NCBI GenBank assembly: GCA_023382595.1
Contig: JAHDWB010000007.1
Span: forward strand, 62,001-126,000
Direction: 5' to 3'
Source of the DNA: Anaerolineales bacterium
GTDB taxonomy: Bacteria > Chloroflexota > Anaerolineae > Anaerolineales > Villigracilaceae
Length of the DNA: 64,000 bases
Shown in pieces: positions 33,402 through 40,825 of this stretch. A model generated the notes under the pieces. It ran no database searches. It was not told the DNA's origin and was given only the letters and a program-made list of their open reading frames with translations. Made by a program: the position numbers and the translations under genes. The first letter of the stretch is position 1; the number at the start of each line of letters is the position of its first letter.

Positions 33402-34858
33402 AGAGGTGGTTGCTGCTTATGCCAATCGGTCACTTGCTGATAGGCATGCGCGACTTGGAACAGAGTTGACTCGTCCAAATGCTTGCCGATGAGTTGCATA
33501 CCAACGGGCATGTTGTCCGAGAAGCCGGCGGGGAGCGCAATCGCAGGGACGCCAGCGGGGTTGGTGGCAACCACGTAAATATCAGAGAGATACATTTCGA
33601 GCGGGTCGCTGGTCTTCTCACCGAGTTTGAACGCCGTGGTGGGGCAGGTCGGGGCGAGGAGAATGTCAACTTTGGAAAAAGCAGTTTCAAAATCCCGACG
33701 AAGAAGCGTGCGCACTTTTTGCGCCTTCAAGTAATACGCGTCGTAATATCCAGCCGAGAGAGCATACGCGCCGAGCATGATCCTGCGCTTGACTTCATCT
33801 CCGAAACCTTCGTGGCGAGTCTTGAGATAGATGTCGATGACATCCTTCGCGCCGTCTGAAACGGAGAGACCGAAGCGCGTGCCGTCCATGCGGGCGAGGT
33901 TGGCGCTGGCTTCGGCGAAAAGGAGGAGATAATAAACGGGCAGGCCGTATTTGGTGTGGGGGAGTGAGACTTCGTGAATCTCCATGCCGAGTTTTTCGTA
34001 GGTGCGAATCGCTTCCTGCATGGCGGACTCAACGCCTGCCTCCATACCTGCCACGAAATATTCTTTTGGGATGCCAAGCTTCATTCCCTTGACGGGTTTG
34101 TTGATGTCTTTTGTATAACTGGTGATTGGAGATTGGTACGTGGTGCTATCGTGCGGATCGTGTCCGGCAATGTGTTCGAGGACGGTTGCGCAATCATACG
34201 CGTCACGCGCCATCGGACCGATACTATCAAACGATGATGCCAATGCAATTAAGCCATAGCGGGAAACGCGACCATAAGTAGGTTTGATGCCTGTGACGTT
34301 GGTGAAGCCTGCGGGCATGCGGACAGATCCGCCTGTGTCTTCGCCGATGGAGAAGGTGCAAAGACTCGCAGACATGCTCGCCGCTGCGCCGCCGCTGGAA
34401 CCGCCGGGGACGCGGTCTAAATCCCAGGGGTTGTGCGTGTTGAAGAGCGCAGAGTTCTCGCAAGAAGAACCCATGCCGAACTCGTCCATGTTGGTCTTGC
34501 CGACGAGGACTGCACCAGAGTCCGCGAGTTTGTTTGTGACGGTGGCGTTGTACTGCGGGACGTAGTTTTCAAGAATTTTTGACGAACAAGTCGTGCGGAC
34601 ATCCCGCGTGGAAATGCAGTCCTTCATTGAGAAGGGAATGCCTGTCAGCGGAGTGACGTTCTCGCCTTTGGCAATGCGCGCATCGGCTTTCTTCGCCTGT
34701 TCGAGCGCAAGGTCATCCGTGACCGTGACGTAGGACTTGACTTTCTGGTCCACGTCGTGGATGCGGTCAAGCGTAGCTTGCGTCAACTCGACGGAGGAAA
34801 CCTGCTTGGTGAGTAGTAATTGATGGGCTTCTTGAATGGTTAGTGTATGTAGTTGCAT
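33398..34858 (-). CDS. gatA: Asp/Glu-tRNA amidotransferase subunit A
   Basis: 486 aa amidase-signature enzyme. The catalytic triad is visible: Lys in IPFSMKDC (near 78), the first Ser in the GGSSGGAAAS loop (near 154) and the nucleophile Ser in GEDTGGSVRMPA (near 177). It frees ammonia from glutamine and passes it to GatB. The gene is transcribed after gatC; the intergenic space is exactly filled by an imperfect palindrome that reaches to within 8 nt of the ATG, leaving no Shine-Dalgarno. Confidence 0.96.
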   Translation of the reverse strand: MQLHTLTIQEAHQLLLTKQVSSVELTQATLDRIHDVDQKVKSYVTVTDDLALEQAKKADARIAKGENVTPLTGIPFSMKDCISTRDVRTTCSSKILENYVPQYNATVTNKLADSGAVLVGKTNMDEFGMGSSCENSALFNTHNPWDLDRVPGGSSGGAAASMSASLCTFSIGEDTGGSVRMPAGFTNVTGIKPTYGRVSRYGLIALASSFDSIGPMARDAYDCATVLEHIAGHDPHDSTTYQSPITSYTKDINKPVKGMKLGIPKEYFVAGMEAGVESAMQEAIRTYEKLGMEIHEVSLPHTKYGLPVYYLLLFAEASANLARMDGTRFGLSVSDGAKDVIDIYLKTRHEGFGDEVKRRIMLGAYALSAGYYDAYYLKAQKVRTLLRRDFETAFSKVDILLAPTCPTTAFKLGEKTSDPLEMYLSDIYVVATNPAGVPAIALPAGFSDNMPVGMQLIGKHLDESTLFQVAHAYQQVTDWHKQQPPL

Positions 34859-34865
34859 AATTTTT

Positions 34866-34932
34866 ACCGCAGAGGCGCGGAGATCACTGAGAAGAGCAAT
34901 TTAAAACTCTGCGCTCTCTGCGTCTCCGCGGT
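34866..34932. repeat. Imperfect palindrome filling the gatC-gatA gap
   Basis: ACCGCAGAGGCGCGGAG at the left is the imperfect inverse of CTCTGCGTCTCCGCGGT at the right (14 of 17 positions). CTCTGCGTCTCCGCGGTG-type repeats are widely dispersed in bacterial genomes. It sits on the presumed gatCA mRNA. Confidence 0.75.
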
Positions 34933-34937
34933 GAGAT

Positions 34938-35234
34938 TTATTCGTCGCCTAAAACAGTCGGCACTTTGACATATCCGCGCTCAGAGTTCGGTGCGTTCTT
35001 GAGGAATTCTTCGCGGCTCATGGACGGTTTGACCACGTCCTCGCGCAGCACGTTTTCGGCGTTGGCAATATCCGATGCAGGCGGGACGTTCTCCGTGTCC
35101 ACTTCATTGAGCATGTTGAAGTAGTCAATGATGGACGAGAATTGTCCGCTGAATTTTTTCGCTTCCTCTTCAGAGATTCCGAGCCGGACGAGGTAGGCGA
35201 CGTGCTTGACGGTTTTGGTATCGATGGTTGACAT
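34938..35234 (-). CDS. gatC: Asp/Glu-tRNA amidotransferase subunit C
   Basis: 98 aa from the chosen ATG at 35234 (MSTIDTKTVKHVAYLVRLGI). The motif HVAYLVRLGISEEEAKKFSGQFSSIIDY and the C-terminal LREDVVKPSMSREEFLKNAP with GYVKVPTVL are complete GatC hallmarks. GatC wraps around GatA and stabilises the complex. GGAG lies 10 nt upstream of this ATG. An open frame continues upstream to 35306 but runs through a palindromic repeat; those residues are not GatC-like, so the shorter start is right. Confidence 0.93.
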   Translation of the reverse strand: MSTIDTKTVKHVAYLVRLGISEEEAKKFSGQFSSIIDYFNMLNEVDTENVPPASDIANAENVLREDVVKPSMSREEFLKNAPNSERGYVKVPTVLGDE

Positions 35235-35250
35235 ATTATCCATACTCCGT

Positions 35251-35382
35251 TGGTCGAGTAGGGCGGTGATTGTCCCGCCCATATCGAGACCAATAATTGA
35301 AGGCAAATATAAAATTAAAGGTTTACTTGAGACTGGTGGTTTCGATACGTCATTCGCTTTCGCTCCGGACTACTCGACCACC
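35251..35382. repeat. Two inverted copies of the GGTCGAGTA/CGTATCGAAACC palindrome
   Basis: Copy one, 35251-35292: TGGTCGAGTA ... ATATCGAGACCA. Copy two, 35335-35382, inverted: GGTGGTTTCGATACG ... TACTCGACCACC. Separated by 42 AT-rich bases. The same back-to-back arrangement occurs twice inside the helicase gene. Lies between the toxin gene stop and gatC. Confidence 0.85.
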
Positions 35383-35388
35383 GTATCT

Positions 35389-35733
35389 TTATTCATGGTG
35401 CTGGGTCATGGTCTGCAAAAAACGTATGCCAGCCAGCACTTGTTGAATCCTTTGTTCACTCAGCGAGCCGATAAACTCGCCTAATTGTGTTGCATTTACC
35501 ATGGAAGCTTGCGATGCGACGATAACACTTTGCTTCGGAAGACCAGCTTCCCCTTCATCAAGCAGTACATTGCCGGGGTCTTTAGCGCGTTTTAGGTTGG
35601 TGGTCAACGCACAAACGGTCACTCTATTTTGTGCGTTGACCTGGACAACAACATGCGGATGAGGGTGATCGGATTCAATTCCGTTTGTTTCATTCGGCGT
35701 GATCCAAAACACATCACCTGGTTTAACGTCCAT
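35389..35733 (-). CDS. MazF/PemK-like toxin
   Basis: 114 aa from the ATG at 35733 (an in-frame GTG at 35739 is also possible). PGDVFWITPN near the start, HPHVVVQVN, VTVCALTTNLKRA and NVLLDEGEAGLPKQSVIVASQA follow the MazF/PemK barrel pattern: Gly-Asp-Val strand, strand-loop, and the LPKxSVV segment. MazF toxins cut mRNA or tRNA. It starts about 12 nt after the stop of the upstream 73-aa gene, its probable antitoxin partner. The loop Arg after VVVV is not obvious, so nuclease activity is not guaranteed. Confidence 0.75.
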   Translation of the reverse strand: MDVKPGDVFWITPNETNGIESDHPHPHVVVQVNAQNRVTVCALTTNLKRAKDPGNVLLDEGEAGLPKQSVIVASQASMVNATQLGEFIGSLSEQRIQQVLAGIRFLQTMTQHHE

Positions 35734-35744
35734 CCACACTGTAC

Positions 35745-35966
35745 CTAATTCTTCGACTGTGCTTTCCGTTGTTCTTCGTTCTCTTCCAATTGCTTGCGTA
35801 TCCAGCGCATCAGGTTGATCGCCTTATGCTCGGGCTCGAAATAAGCGCCAACCGTTTCTTCGAACGGAACAGGAAAGCGAAACCCATCGACGTCATACCA
35901 CAGCGCTCCATCGGTGCAGTAAACAAACTTCGCTGTTTTGTTGACGATCAATTCTTTTATGTTCAT
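35745..35966 (-). CDS. Small protein preceding the MazF-like toxin (candidate antitoxin)
   Basis: 73 aa, no family recognised. The first ~45 residues are mainly beta (VNKTAKFVYCTDGALWYDVDGFRFPVPFEE is a plausible antiparallel sheet). The rest is one charged amphipathic helix (NLMRWIRKQLEENEEQRKA). It does not resemble MazE/AbrB, Phd or RHH antitoxins. AAGGAAA precedes the ATG. Gene order (small gene first, toxin immediately after) is that of type II systems, and the charged C-terminal helix could be the toxin-binding part. This is inference from position only. Confidence 0.55.
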   Translation of the reverse strand: MNIKELIVNKTAKFVYCTDGALWYDVDGFRFPVPFEETVGAYFEPEHKAINLMRWIRKQLEENEEQRKAQSKN

Positions 35967-35989
35967 GGTTTCCTTTCCTTTCTTTTATC

Positions 35990-37753
35990 CTAACTGAATT
36001 TGATATGTAGTTCTTTCAACTGCTTCGGTTCTACTTCCGACGGCGCATCCGCCATCACATCGCGCCCGTTCTGGTTCTTCGGGAAGGCGATCACTTCGCG
36101 GATGTTGGGTTCGTCCGCCAACAGCATGACGAGGCGGTCAATACCCGGAGCCATGCCGCCGTGTGGCGGAGCGCCGTACTCGAACGCCTCCAGCATGTGA
36201 CCGAATTTCGTTTTGATCTCTTCGTCGCTCAAGCCGAGCATCTGGAACATCTTCATCTGAATGTCGCGGCGATGAATTCGTATCGAACCCGAAGCCGTCT
36301 CATAACCGTTACAGACCATGTCATACGCATCCGACATCACGTCGCCGGGGTTGGTATCGAACTTCGGCAAGTCGTCCATCTTCGGCATCGTGAACGGATG
36401 ATGTTCCGACTCCCACGCCTGCGTCTCTTCGTTGAACGCAAAGAACGGGAAGTCCACCACCCACGCGAACGCCATCATCGATTTATCCGCCAGGTCCAAC
36501 TTATCGCGGAACCACAAGCGCAGTCCGCCGAGAGTCTTGTTCACAACCGCGCGGGCATCCGAAGCGAAGACGATCAGATCGCCGACTCCTGCTCCCGTTT
36601 TCTCTTTCAACGCTGCCAGTTCTTCTTCCTTAAAGAACTTTGCCGCGCTTCCTTTCACGCCCTCGGCTGTGACCGCCACATACGGCATTCCCTTCGCCCC
36701 GAACGACTTTGCCACTTCCGTGAGCGTATCCAATTCCTTGCGAGACATCTCAGCAGATTTCGGCGCGACGATGCATTTGATCACGCCACCCGCCTCCAAC
36801 GCGGACTGGAAAACTTTGAATTCGCTCTTTGCCAAAATATCGGAAACGTTCACCAATTCCATGCCGAAGCGCAGATCGGGCTTGTCCGTGCCGTATGTTT
36901 CAAGTACCTCTTTGTACGAGAACCTGGGCCACGGCGAAGAATACAACTTCTTGTGCGGCGCAACCGCGGGGAGCATCTTTGTGAACAGATCCTCCACCAG
37001 CCCCAGCACATCATCGCGGTGGACGTAGGACATTTCAAGGTCGAGCTGCGTGAACTCCGGCTGACGGTCGCCGCGCAGGTCTTCATCGCGGAAACAGCGC
37101 GCGATCTGGAAATATCTGTCCATGCCTGCCACCATCAGCAATTGCTTCAACTGCTGCGGTGACTGGGGCAATGCGTAGAACTGCCCCGGGTAGATGCGCG
37201 AGGGCACGAGATAGTCGCGCGCGCCTTCGGGAGTGGCTTTGAACATGATCGGTGTTTCGATTTCAATAAAACCCTGTTCATCGAGATAATCACGCATGAA
37301 CTTAATGACCTTGTGACGCAGCACCATATTCTTGGTCAGGCGCTCGCGGCGCAGGTCAAGGTAGCGGTATTTGAGGCGCATATTCTCATCCGGCAGGTCC
37401 GCATCCGTGTTGACCATGAAAGGCGGCGTCTTGGACGGGTTGAGGACCTTGACGTCCGTGGCGATGACCTCGATCTCGCCGGTTGCCATTTTGGGGTTTG
37501 CCATCCCTTCGGGGCGTTTCTGCACCACACCTTCGATCTGCAACACCCACTCAAAGCGGACATCCGCCACAAGGTCGAGCGTTTCTTTGGGCAGGTCGGG
37601 GTTTATCGTGACTTGGACAATGCCCGCGCGGTCACGCAGGTCGAAGAAAGCCACCCCGCCGTGGTCGCGACGTCGGTTCACCCAGCCCGAGAGCGTGACG
37701 GTTTGTCCCGCGTGGCTGGCTCGTAATTCTCCACATAAATGAGTTCTGTACAT
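35990..37753 (-). CDS. aspS: Aspartyl-tRNA synthetase, bacterial type
   Basis: 587 aa. N-terminal OB domain ([20 protein letters not shown]), class II motif 2 ([20 protein letters not shown] near 215-235), the bacterial GAD insertion domain (about 295-420) and motif 3 ([13 protein letters not shown] near 555). It charges tRNA-Asp. Residues His31 and Gly83 (in RRRDHGG and RPEGMANPK) match positions I recall as tied to the relaxed, non-discriminating enzyme of Pseudomonas aeruginosa, which also forms Asp-tRNA-Asn. Upstream lies a leader peptide with 13 Asn/Asp codons and a terminator, so expression is probably controlled by attenuation. Confidence 0.96.
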   Translation of the reverse strand: MYRTHLCGELRASHAGQTVTLSGWVNRRRDHGGVAFFDLRDRAGIVQVTINPDLPKETLDLVADVRFEWVLQIEGVVQKRPEGMANPKMATGEIEVIATDVKVLNPSKTPPFMVNTDADLPDENMRLKYRYLDLRRERLTKNMVLRHKVIKFMRDYLDEQGFIEIETPIMFKATPEGARDYLVPSRIYPGQFYALPQSPQQLKQLLMVAGMDRYFQIARCFRDEDLRGDRQPEFTQLDLEMSYVHRDDVLGLVEDLFTKMLPAVAPHKKLYSSPWPRFSYKEVLETYGTDKPDLRFGMELVNVSDILAKSEFKVFQSALEAGGVIKCIVAPKSAEMSRKELDTLTEVAKSFGAKGMPYVAVTAEGVKGSAAKFFKEEELAALKEKTGAGVGDLIVFASDARAVVNKTLGGLRLWFRDKLDLADKSMMAFAWVVDFPFFAFNEETQAWESEHHPFTMPKMDDLPKFDTNPGDVMSDAYDMVCNGYETASGSIRIHRRDIQMKMFQMLGLSDEEIKTKFGHMLEAFEYGAPPHGGMAPGIDRLVMLLADEPNIREVIAFPKNQNGRDVMADAPSEVEPKQLKELHIKFS

Positions 37754-37774
37754 AGTGCGCCTCCGATGATTTTG

Positions 37775-37845
37775 AACCGCTAAGTGCGCTAAGGTCGCAA
37801 AGAAAAGAAAAAAGGAACTTGGCGTTCTTCGCGTACTTGGCGGTT
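37775..37845. repeat. Imperfect palindrome between the attenuator and aspS
   Basis: AACCGCTAAGTGCGC ... mirrored by GCGTACTTGGCGGTT with CTTTGCG/CGCAAAG-type inner arms. A widely dispersed bacterial repeat type. It lies in the aspS 5' region after the attenuator terminator, so it is part of the read-through mRNA. Confidence 0.7.
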
Positions 37846-37855
37846 AATTTGATAT

Positions 37856-37890
37856 AAAAAATCGCCCTGCGCATTCGCGTCGGGCGATTT
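37856..37890 (-). terminator. Attenuator terminator of aspS
   Basis: Minus strand: AAATCGCCC (37890-37882) pairs with GGGCGATTT (37867-37859). A nested CGC-GAAT-GCG tops the stem, and a T-run follows. It lies 20 nt past the stop of the Asn/Asp leader peptide and 103 nt before aspS. TCGCCCGA (37887-37880) can instead pair with an upstream segment at 37932-37925. Confidence 0.9.
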
Positions 37891-37909
37891 GGTTCGACTT
37901 TCGTATCCG

Positions 37910-38005
37910 TTAACCAGCAAAGCTTCGCCCAACGATTCGGGGATCGTCATTATCGTTGTTATTGTCGTTATTGTCGTTATTGGCGAAGTGGATCTGCTTT
38001 GACAT
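37910..38005 (-). CDS. aspS leader peptide, Asn/Asp-rich (attenuator)
   Basis: 31 codons: an 8-residue lead, then NNDNNDNNNDNDD (residues 9-21, 13 consecutive Asn/Asp), then PRIVGRSFAG. It begins 10 nt after an extended -10 (TGC-TATAAT) with no Shine-Dalgarno, so it is almost certainly read from a leaderless mRNA. A terminator and then aspS follow. RNA segment 1, CTTCGCC (37988-37982, codons 6-8), pairs with segment 2, GGCGAAG (37929-37923). Segment 2 extended, TTGGGCGA (37932-37925), pairs with segment 3, TCGCCCGA (37887-37880), which is the terminator's own 5' arm. This is the 1:2 / 2:3 / 3:4 logic of trp-type attenuation. Stalling at the Asn/Asp run would cover segment 1 and free segment 2 to block the terminator. 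Confidence 0.85.
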   Translation of the reverse strand: MSKQIHFANNDNNDNNNDNDDPRIVGRSFAG

Positions 38006-38015
38006 CGTGGCGCGG

Positions 38016-38024
38016 ATTATAGCA
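38016..38024 (-). promoter_or_regulatory. Extended -10 promoter of the aspS leader
   Basis: TGC-TATAAT on the minus strand. The ATG is 10 nt from the -10, so the mRNA should carry only about 3 nt before it. The promoter fits in the 47-bp gap after the emfourin-like gene. Confidence 0.75.
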
Positions 38025-38052
38025 CAGAGTTGGTGCTTGTGGCGGCGGGATT

Positions 38053-38364
38053 TCACCTGGCGGGCAGCGTGCGGGCGAGTTGGTTCAACTCCTCGATCAG
38101 CGGACGCAGGGGGGGCGGCATGTCCACATCGCTGGTGCGGACGGTGTGACGGATGTCGTCGGTTTCGACCATGATCAGGTAGTTGAACACATCACGGGCG
38201 GGGTCTGAGGCGGGAGTCTCCTCTTCCAGACCGAGAAAATTCGCCTTATCCAACAGCAGGCGCAGAACCTCCGCTTGAGGCGGGGAGAGGTCATCCAGAT
38301 CGAGATCGAGGTTGATCGTGCGTCCCATGAAGCCGCCCGTGCGTTCAAAGTGGAGGCGCATCAT
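38053..38364 (-). CDS. Emfourin-like (protealysin inhibitor family) protein
   Basis: 103 aa. It begins MMRLHFERTGGFMGRTINLDL, with the conserved pattern of an early basic strand, GGF, an acidic strand (LDLDDLSPPQAEVLRLLLDKA) and a final helix after PPPLRPLIEELNQLAR. That matches the emfourin family, proteins that inhibit the adjacent protealysin-like metalloprotease. Its ATG overlaps the protease stop by 4 nt, so the two are translated together. Cytoplasmic or leaderless secretion, as for protealysin. A confident family call rests on the pairing as well as the sequence. Confidence 0.78.
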   Translation of the reverse strand: MMRLHFERTGGFMGRTINLDLDLDDLSPPQAEVLRLLLDKANFLGLEEETPASDPARDVFNYLIMVETDDIRHTVRTSDVDMPPPLRPLIEELNQLARTLPAR

Positions 38365-39488
38365 TTCAACCCCAATGCGCGCATGGCGGCGGAGAAACAG
38401 CCTTCGTTCGTGGACGGTTCGCCGACCGTGATGCCGACCTCCGCCCAGCCGAATTTGACGGCTTGTTCCTCGAGGCTGCCCGGACCGTAGATCTCGGTGG
38501 CGGCTTGGAAGGTCAGGTTGGCGGCATCGGCGAAACTGGATGTGGTGGTGAGTTTCTCAGTGAGTGCCTTGTACCAGATGCGCCCGGCTTTCTCCCACGC
38601 GAAACCGCTGAGTTCGCGCGCGATCACGTAAAAGGCATGGTTCGGGATGCCCGAGTTGATGTGCACACCGCCGTTATCCTGAATGGTGCTGACGTAGTCC
38701 TTCATGTGTGCGGGCTGCGGGTCTTTGCCGAGCACGGGATCGTTATATGCCGTGCCGGGCGCTTTCATCGAGCGGATGCCGACGCCGTTGACGTTGGATG
38801 TGAACAAGCCTTCGCCGATGACCCAATCGGCTTGATCGGCGGTCTGCTGGCGTTGATATTGTTTGACGAGCGAGCCGAACACGTCCGACATCGATTCGTT
38901 CAGCGCCCCGGGCTGGTTCGAGTAGTTGAGATTTGCCTCGTATTGCGTGACGCCGTGCGTCAGTTCGTGGGCGATGATATCGAGCGAGATGGTGAAGCGG
39001 TTGAACAGCCGCTGGCTGACGGGCAGGTCTTCGTCGCCGTCGCCGTAGACCATCTGCTTGCCGTCCCAGAAGGCGTTGTCGTATCCTTTTTGGAAATGAA
39101 CGGTCGAATCCAGCCTCAGCCCCTTGTTGTCAATTGAGTTGCGTCCGTAGATGTCAAAATAAAGGTCATAGGTGATGCCGCTGCCGTCGTATGCCTCATC
39201 CACTGCCGCATCGGATGTGGGCGGATCGCCCTCGCCGCGCACCTTGGTCCCGGGCAGCTGCGAACCCTGTTTCGCGTCATAGACGACCCGATCCTTGCCT
39301 CCCGTAACCTGGGCGGACATCACAGCCCGGGCGATCCGTGCCGCCAACGCAGAGCGCCGCGTGCGGAAATTGTCCGATTCGAGCAGTGTCCTTTGAGCCA
39401 CCACACGTTGTTCGGGCGTGCCGTTCTCGGCGATCTCCTTCAGCATGTGCGGCGGGGTGATGCAAAGAATGGAATGATGGGAGTGCAT
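38361..39488 (-). CDS. M4-family metalloprotease, protealysin-like
   Basis: 375 aa with no signal peptide and a short N-terminal propeptide (about 50 residues, containing CITPPHMLKEIAENG, the PPxxL signature of protealysin-type precursors). The zinc site HELTHGVTQYE near 170, the third ligand GALNESMSDVFG near 195 and NGGVHINSGIPNHAFY near 265 with the catalytic His are all intact. It hydrolyses proteins at neutral pH. Such enzymes lack a classical signal and are made with their inhibitor gene directly downstream, as here. AAGGAGAG precedes the ATG, and a consensus promoter lies at 39552-39524. Confidence 0.93.
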   Translation of the reverse strand: MHSHHSILCITPPHMLKEIAENGTPEQRVVAQRTLLESDNFRTRRSALAARIARAVMSAQVTGGKDRVVYDAKQGSQLPGTKVRGEGDPPTSDAAVDEAYDGSGITYDLYFDIYGRNSIDNKGLRLDSTVHFQKGYDNAFWDGKQMVYGDGDEDLPVSQRLFNRFTISLDIIAHELTHGVTQYEANLNYSNQPGALNESMSDVFGSLVKQYQRQQTADQADWVIGEGLFTSNVNGVGIRSMKAPGTAYNDPVLGKDPQPAHMKDYVSTIQDNGGVHINSGIPNHAFYVIARELSGFAWEKAGRIWYKALTEKLTTTSSFADAANLTFQAATEIYGPGSLEEQAVKFGWAEVGITVGEPSTNEGCFSAAMRALGLK

Positions 39489-39523
39489 GGTCTCTCCTTG
39501 TTCTCCGGCTGGTCGATTAAACC

Positions 39524-39552
39524 AGTATACGACTCGCGCGCCGGGTTTTCAA
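39524..39552 (-). promoter_or_regulatory. Promoter of the protealysin operon
   Basis: Minus strand TTGAAA (39552-39547), 17-bp spacer, TATACT (39529-39524). ATG about 35 nt further on. Confidence 0.8.
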
Positions 39553-39710
39553 TCCCCCAAATAGACCCGCTCTCACGATATGGAAAGCTTTGGCTCGATA
39601 AAAAACACCCTCGCGGACAGCCCGAGACCGTTTGTCATTTTCCCATTCCCTGTACACACTGGTCGATAAATCCCAGTTATTTGTACGGAATGTCTGCGTA
39701 CTGCCTTCCG

Positions 39711-39765
39711 TGATCCTGTACTGATCCTGTACTCATCCTGTATTCATCCTGTATTGATCCTGTAT
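39711..39765. repeat. 11-bp tandem repeat, five copies
   Basis: TGATCCTGTAC twice, TCATCCTGTAT twice and TGATCCTGTAT once, without interruption. The unit is close to one helical turn. Not CRISPR-like, because there are no spacers. Confidence 0.9.
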
Positions 39766-39833
39766 TATGCGTATTTACTCGTGATTTATTGATAAGGGGG
39801 TGGTTTCGGAAGACTCAAGACGGCTCAGACACA

Positions 39834-39873
39834 AAAACCGGTCTCGCGAACGTGATGTCCCGAGACCGGTTTT
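39834..39873. terminator. Strong hairpin, terminator-like
   Basis: A perfect 13-bp stem AAAACCGGTCTCG / CGAGACCGGTTTT with a 14-nt loop. No obvious upstream gene on the plus strand; on the minus strand it could end a transcript coming from the AT-rich island side. Confidence 0.6.
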
Positions 39874-39890
39874 CATTTGACCCCTCTCAA

Positions 39891-39953
39891 TCTCCCCTGA
39901 AGGGGAGACATTAGGTAATTTGCGCAACAGCCTCCCTCTCCTTTAGGAGAGGG
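39891..39953. repeat. Two dispersed-type hairpins
   Basis: TCTCCCCTGAAGGGGAGA (39891-39908) and CCCTCTCC-TTTA-GGAGAGGG (39934-39953). Hairpins of the CCCTCTCC...GGAGAGGG type are common in unrelated bacterial genomes. Confidence 0.7.
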
Positions 39954-40180
39954 CTGGGGTGAGGTCCCCTCCTCTCATCCCAACTCAGCCTTTCCTCCTT
40001 CAAATGAACCAACCCAATCTCTTCTAATTGAAAAATTCATCTCTCTTAAAAGAAGATTTTATCGTGCAAAAAATCAATGATAATTATCTATCGCATACAA
40101 TTATTGTGCTAAACTATATTTTAGAGAACATGTTGTGATGTCTCGAAATAAATCTGCATGTTTTTGAGAGAAAACTACCT

Positions 40181-40825
40181 ATGGTAAAAAGAAAAAAAAC
40201 TAAAAAAACTAAAAAAACTCCTGAGGAAATCGATAACAGGAAATTCGCATTTGATGCTCACCTAACGGAATACAATGCACTTCGCCAAGATATCTTCTCA
40301 CGGTTTGAATACCAACGCCAAGCATTCAATTTCTTGATTGTTATACTGGGAGCCGTTATTTCCGCGATATTTGTTGTAAGCCAGAATCAAATTGAAAATG
40401 CCATAATACTGTTACTCTTTCTACCTATTATTGTAGCACCATTGGGTTTTATATTTTTCGACAACGAATTAATGATTTATGCAAATGCTTTTTATCTATT
40501 CGATTATTTAGGCAATCGGGTTTCAGAAATTGCCAAAGATGATGTCTTTCTTTTTGAAGAAAAGCGGCTAAAGTATATGAGGAAATCGACTCTAACAATT
40601 CATAGACTAATTTCCACTGGTCGGTGGATTCTATTCGTTCTTCCTTGTATAACCCCCATTTTCCTTAGTTTTTATTATAAGAATTGGTTTTCCTTTCCCT
40701 ATGTGCTGATTTTTATATTGGATTGCCTGCTAACATTATTACTTCTTGGTGCAATGTTGTCAGCCCTTAAAGAACAATCCGTGTGGGCTAAATTGGCACG
40801 AGCTTCTAAGTATGGAAAAGAATAA
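40181..40825 (+). CDS. Hypothetical membrane protein in the AT-rich island
   Basis: 214 aa. A Lys-rich N-terminus (about 20 residues, many from AAA codons) is followed by a charged cytoplasmic stretch, a pair of membrane helices (about 50-70 and 75-95), a ~50-residue loop and a second helix pair (about 145-165 and 172-195). No family recognised. Its last 14 bases overlap the start of a glycosyltransferase, so the two are co-transcribed. Codon use and base composition differ strongly from neighbouring genes. GAGAG upstream is a weak ribosome site. Confidence 0.7.
   Translation: MVKRKKTKKTKKTPEEIDNRKFAFDAHLTEYNALRQDIFSRFEYQRQAFNFLIVILGAVISAIFVVSQNQIENAIILLLFLPIIVAPLGFIFFDNELMIYANAFYLFDYLGNRVSEIAKDDVFLFEEKRLKYMRKSTLTIHRLISTGRWILFVLPCITPIFLSFYYKNWFSFPYVLIFILDCLLTLLLLGAMLSALKEQSVWAKLARASKYGKE

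Larger units (their letters stand above)
39489..40180. other. Gene-free 690-bp region rich in repeats
   Basis: Holds the protealysin promoter, an 11-bp tandem array, one strong hairpin and two dispersed-type hairpins. No reading frame in it looks genuine. Base composition falls sharply from about 40010 on, at the edge of the AT-rich island. Confidence 0.7.

Noticed and set aside
34938-35306. A 24-residue N-terminal extension of GatC
   Set aside because: It is encoded by a palindromic repeat, is not GatC-like, and a ribosome site supports the internal ATG at 35234.
39711-39765. Tandem repeats as a CRISPR array
   Set aside because: The 11-bp units follow each other without spacers.
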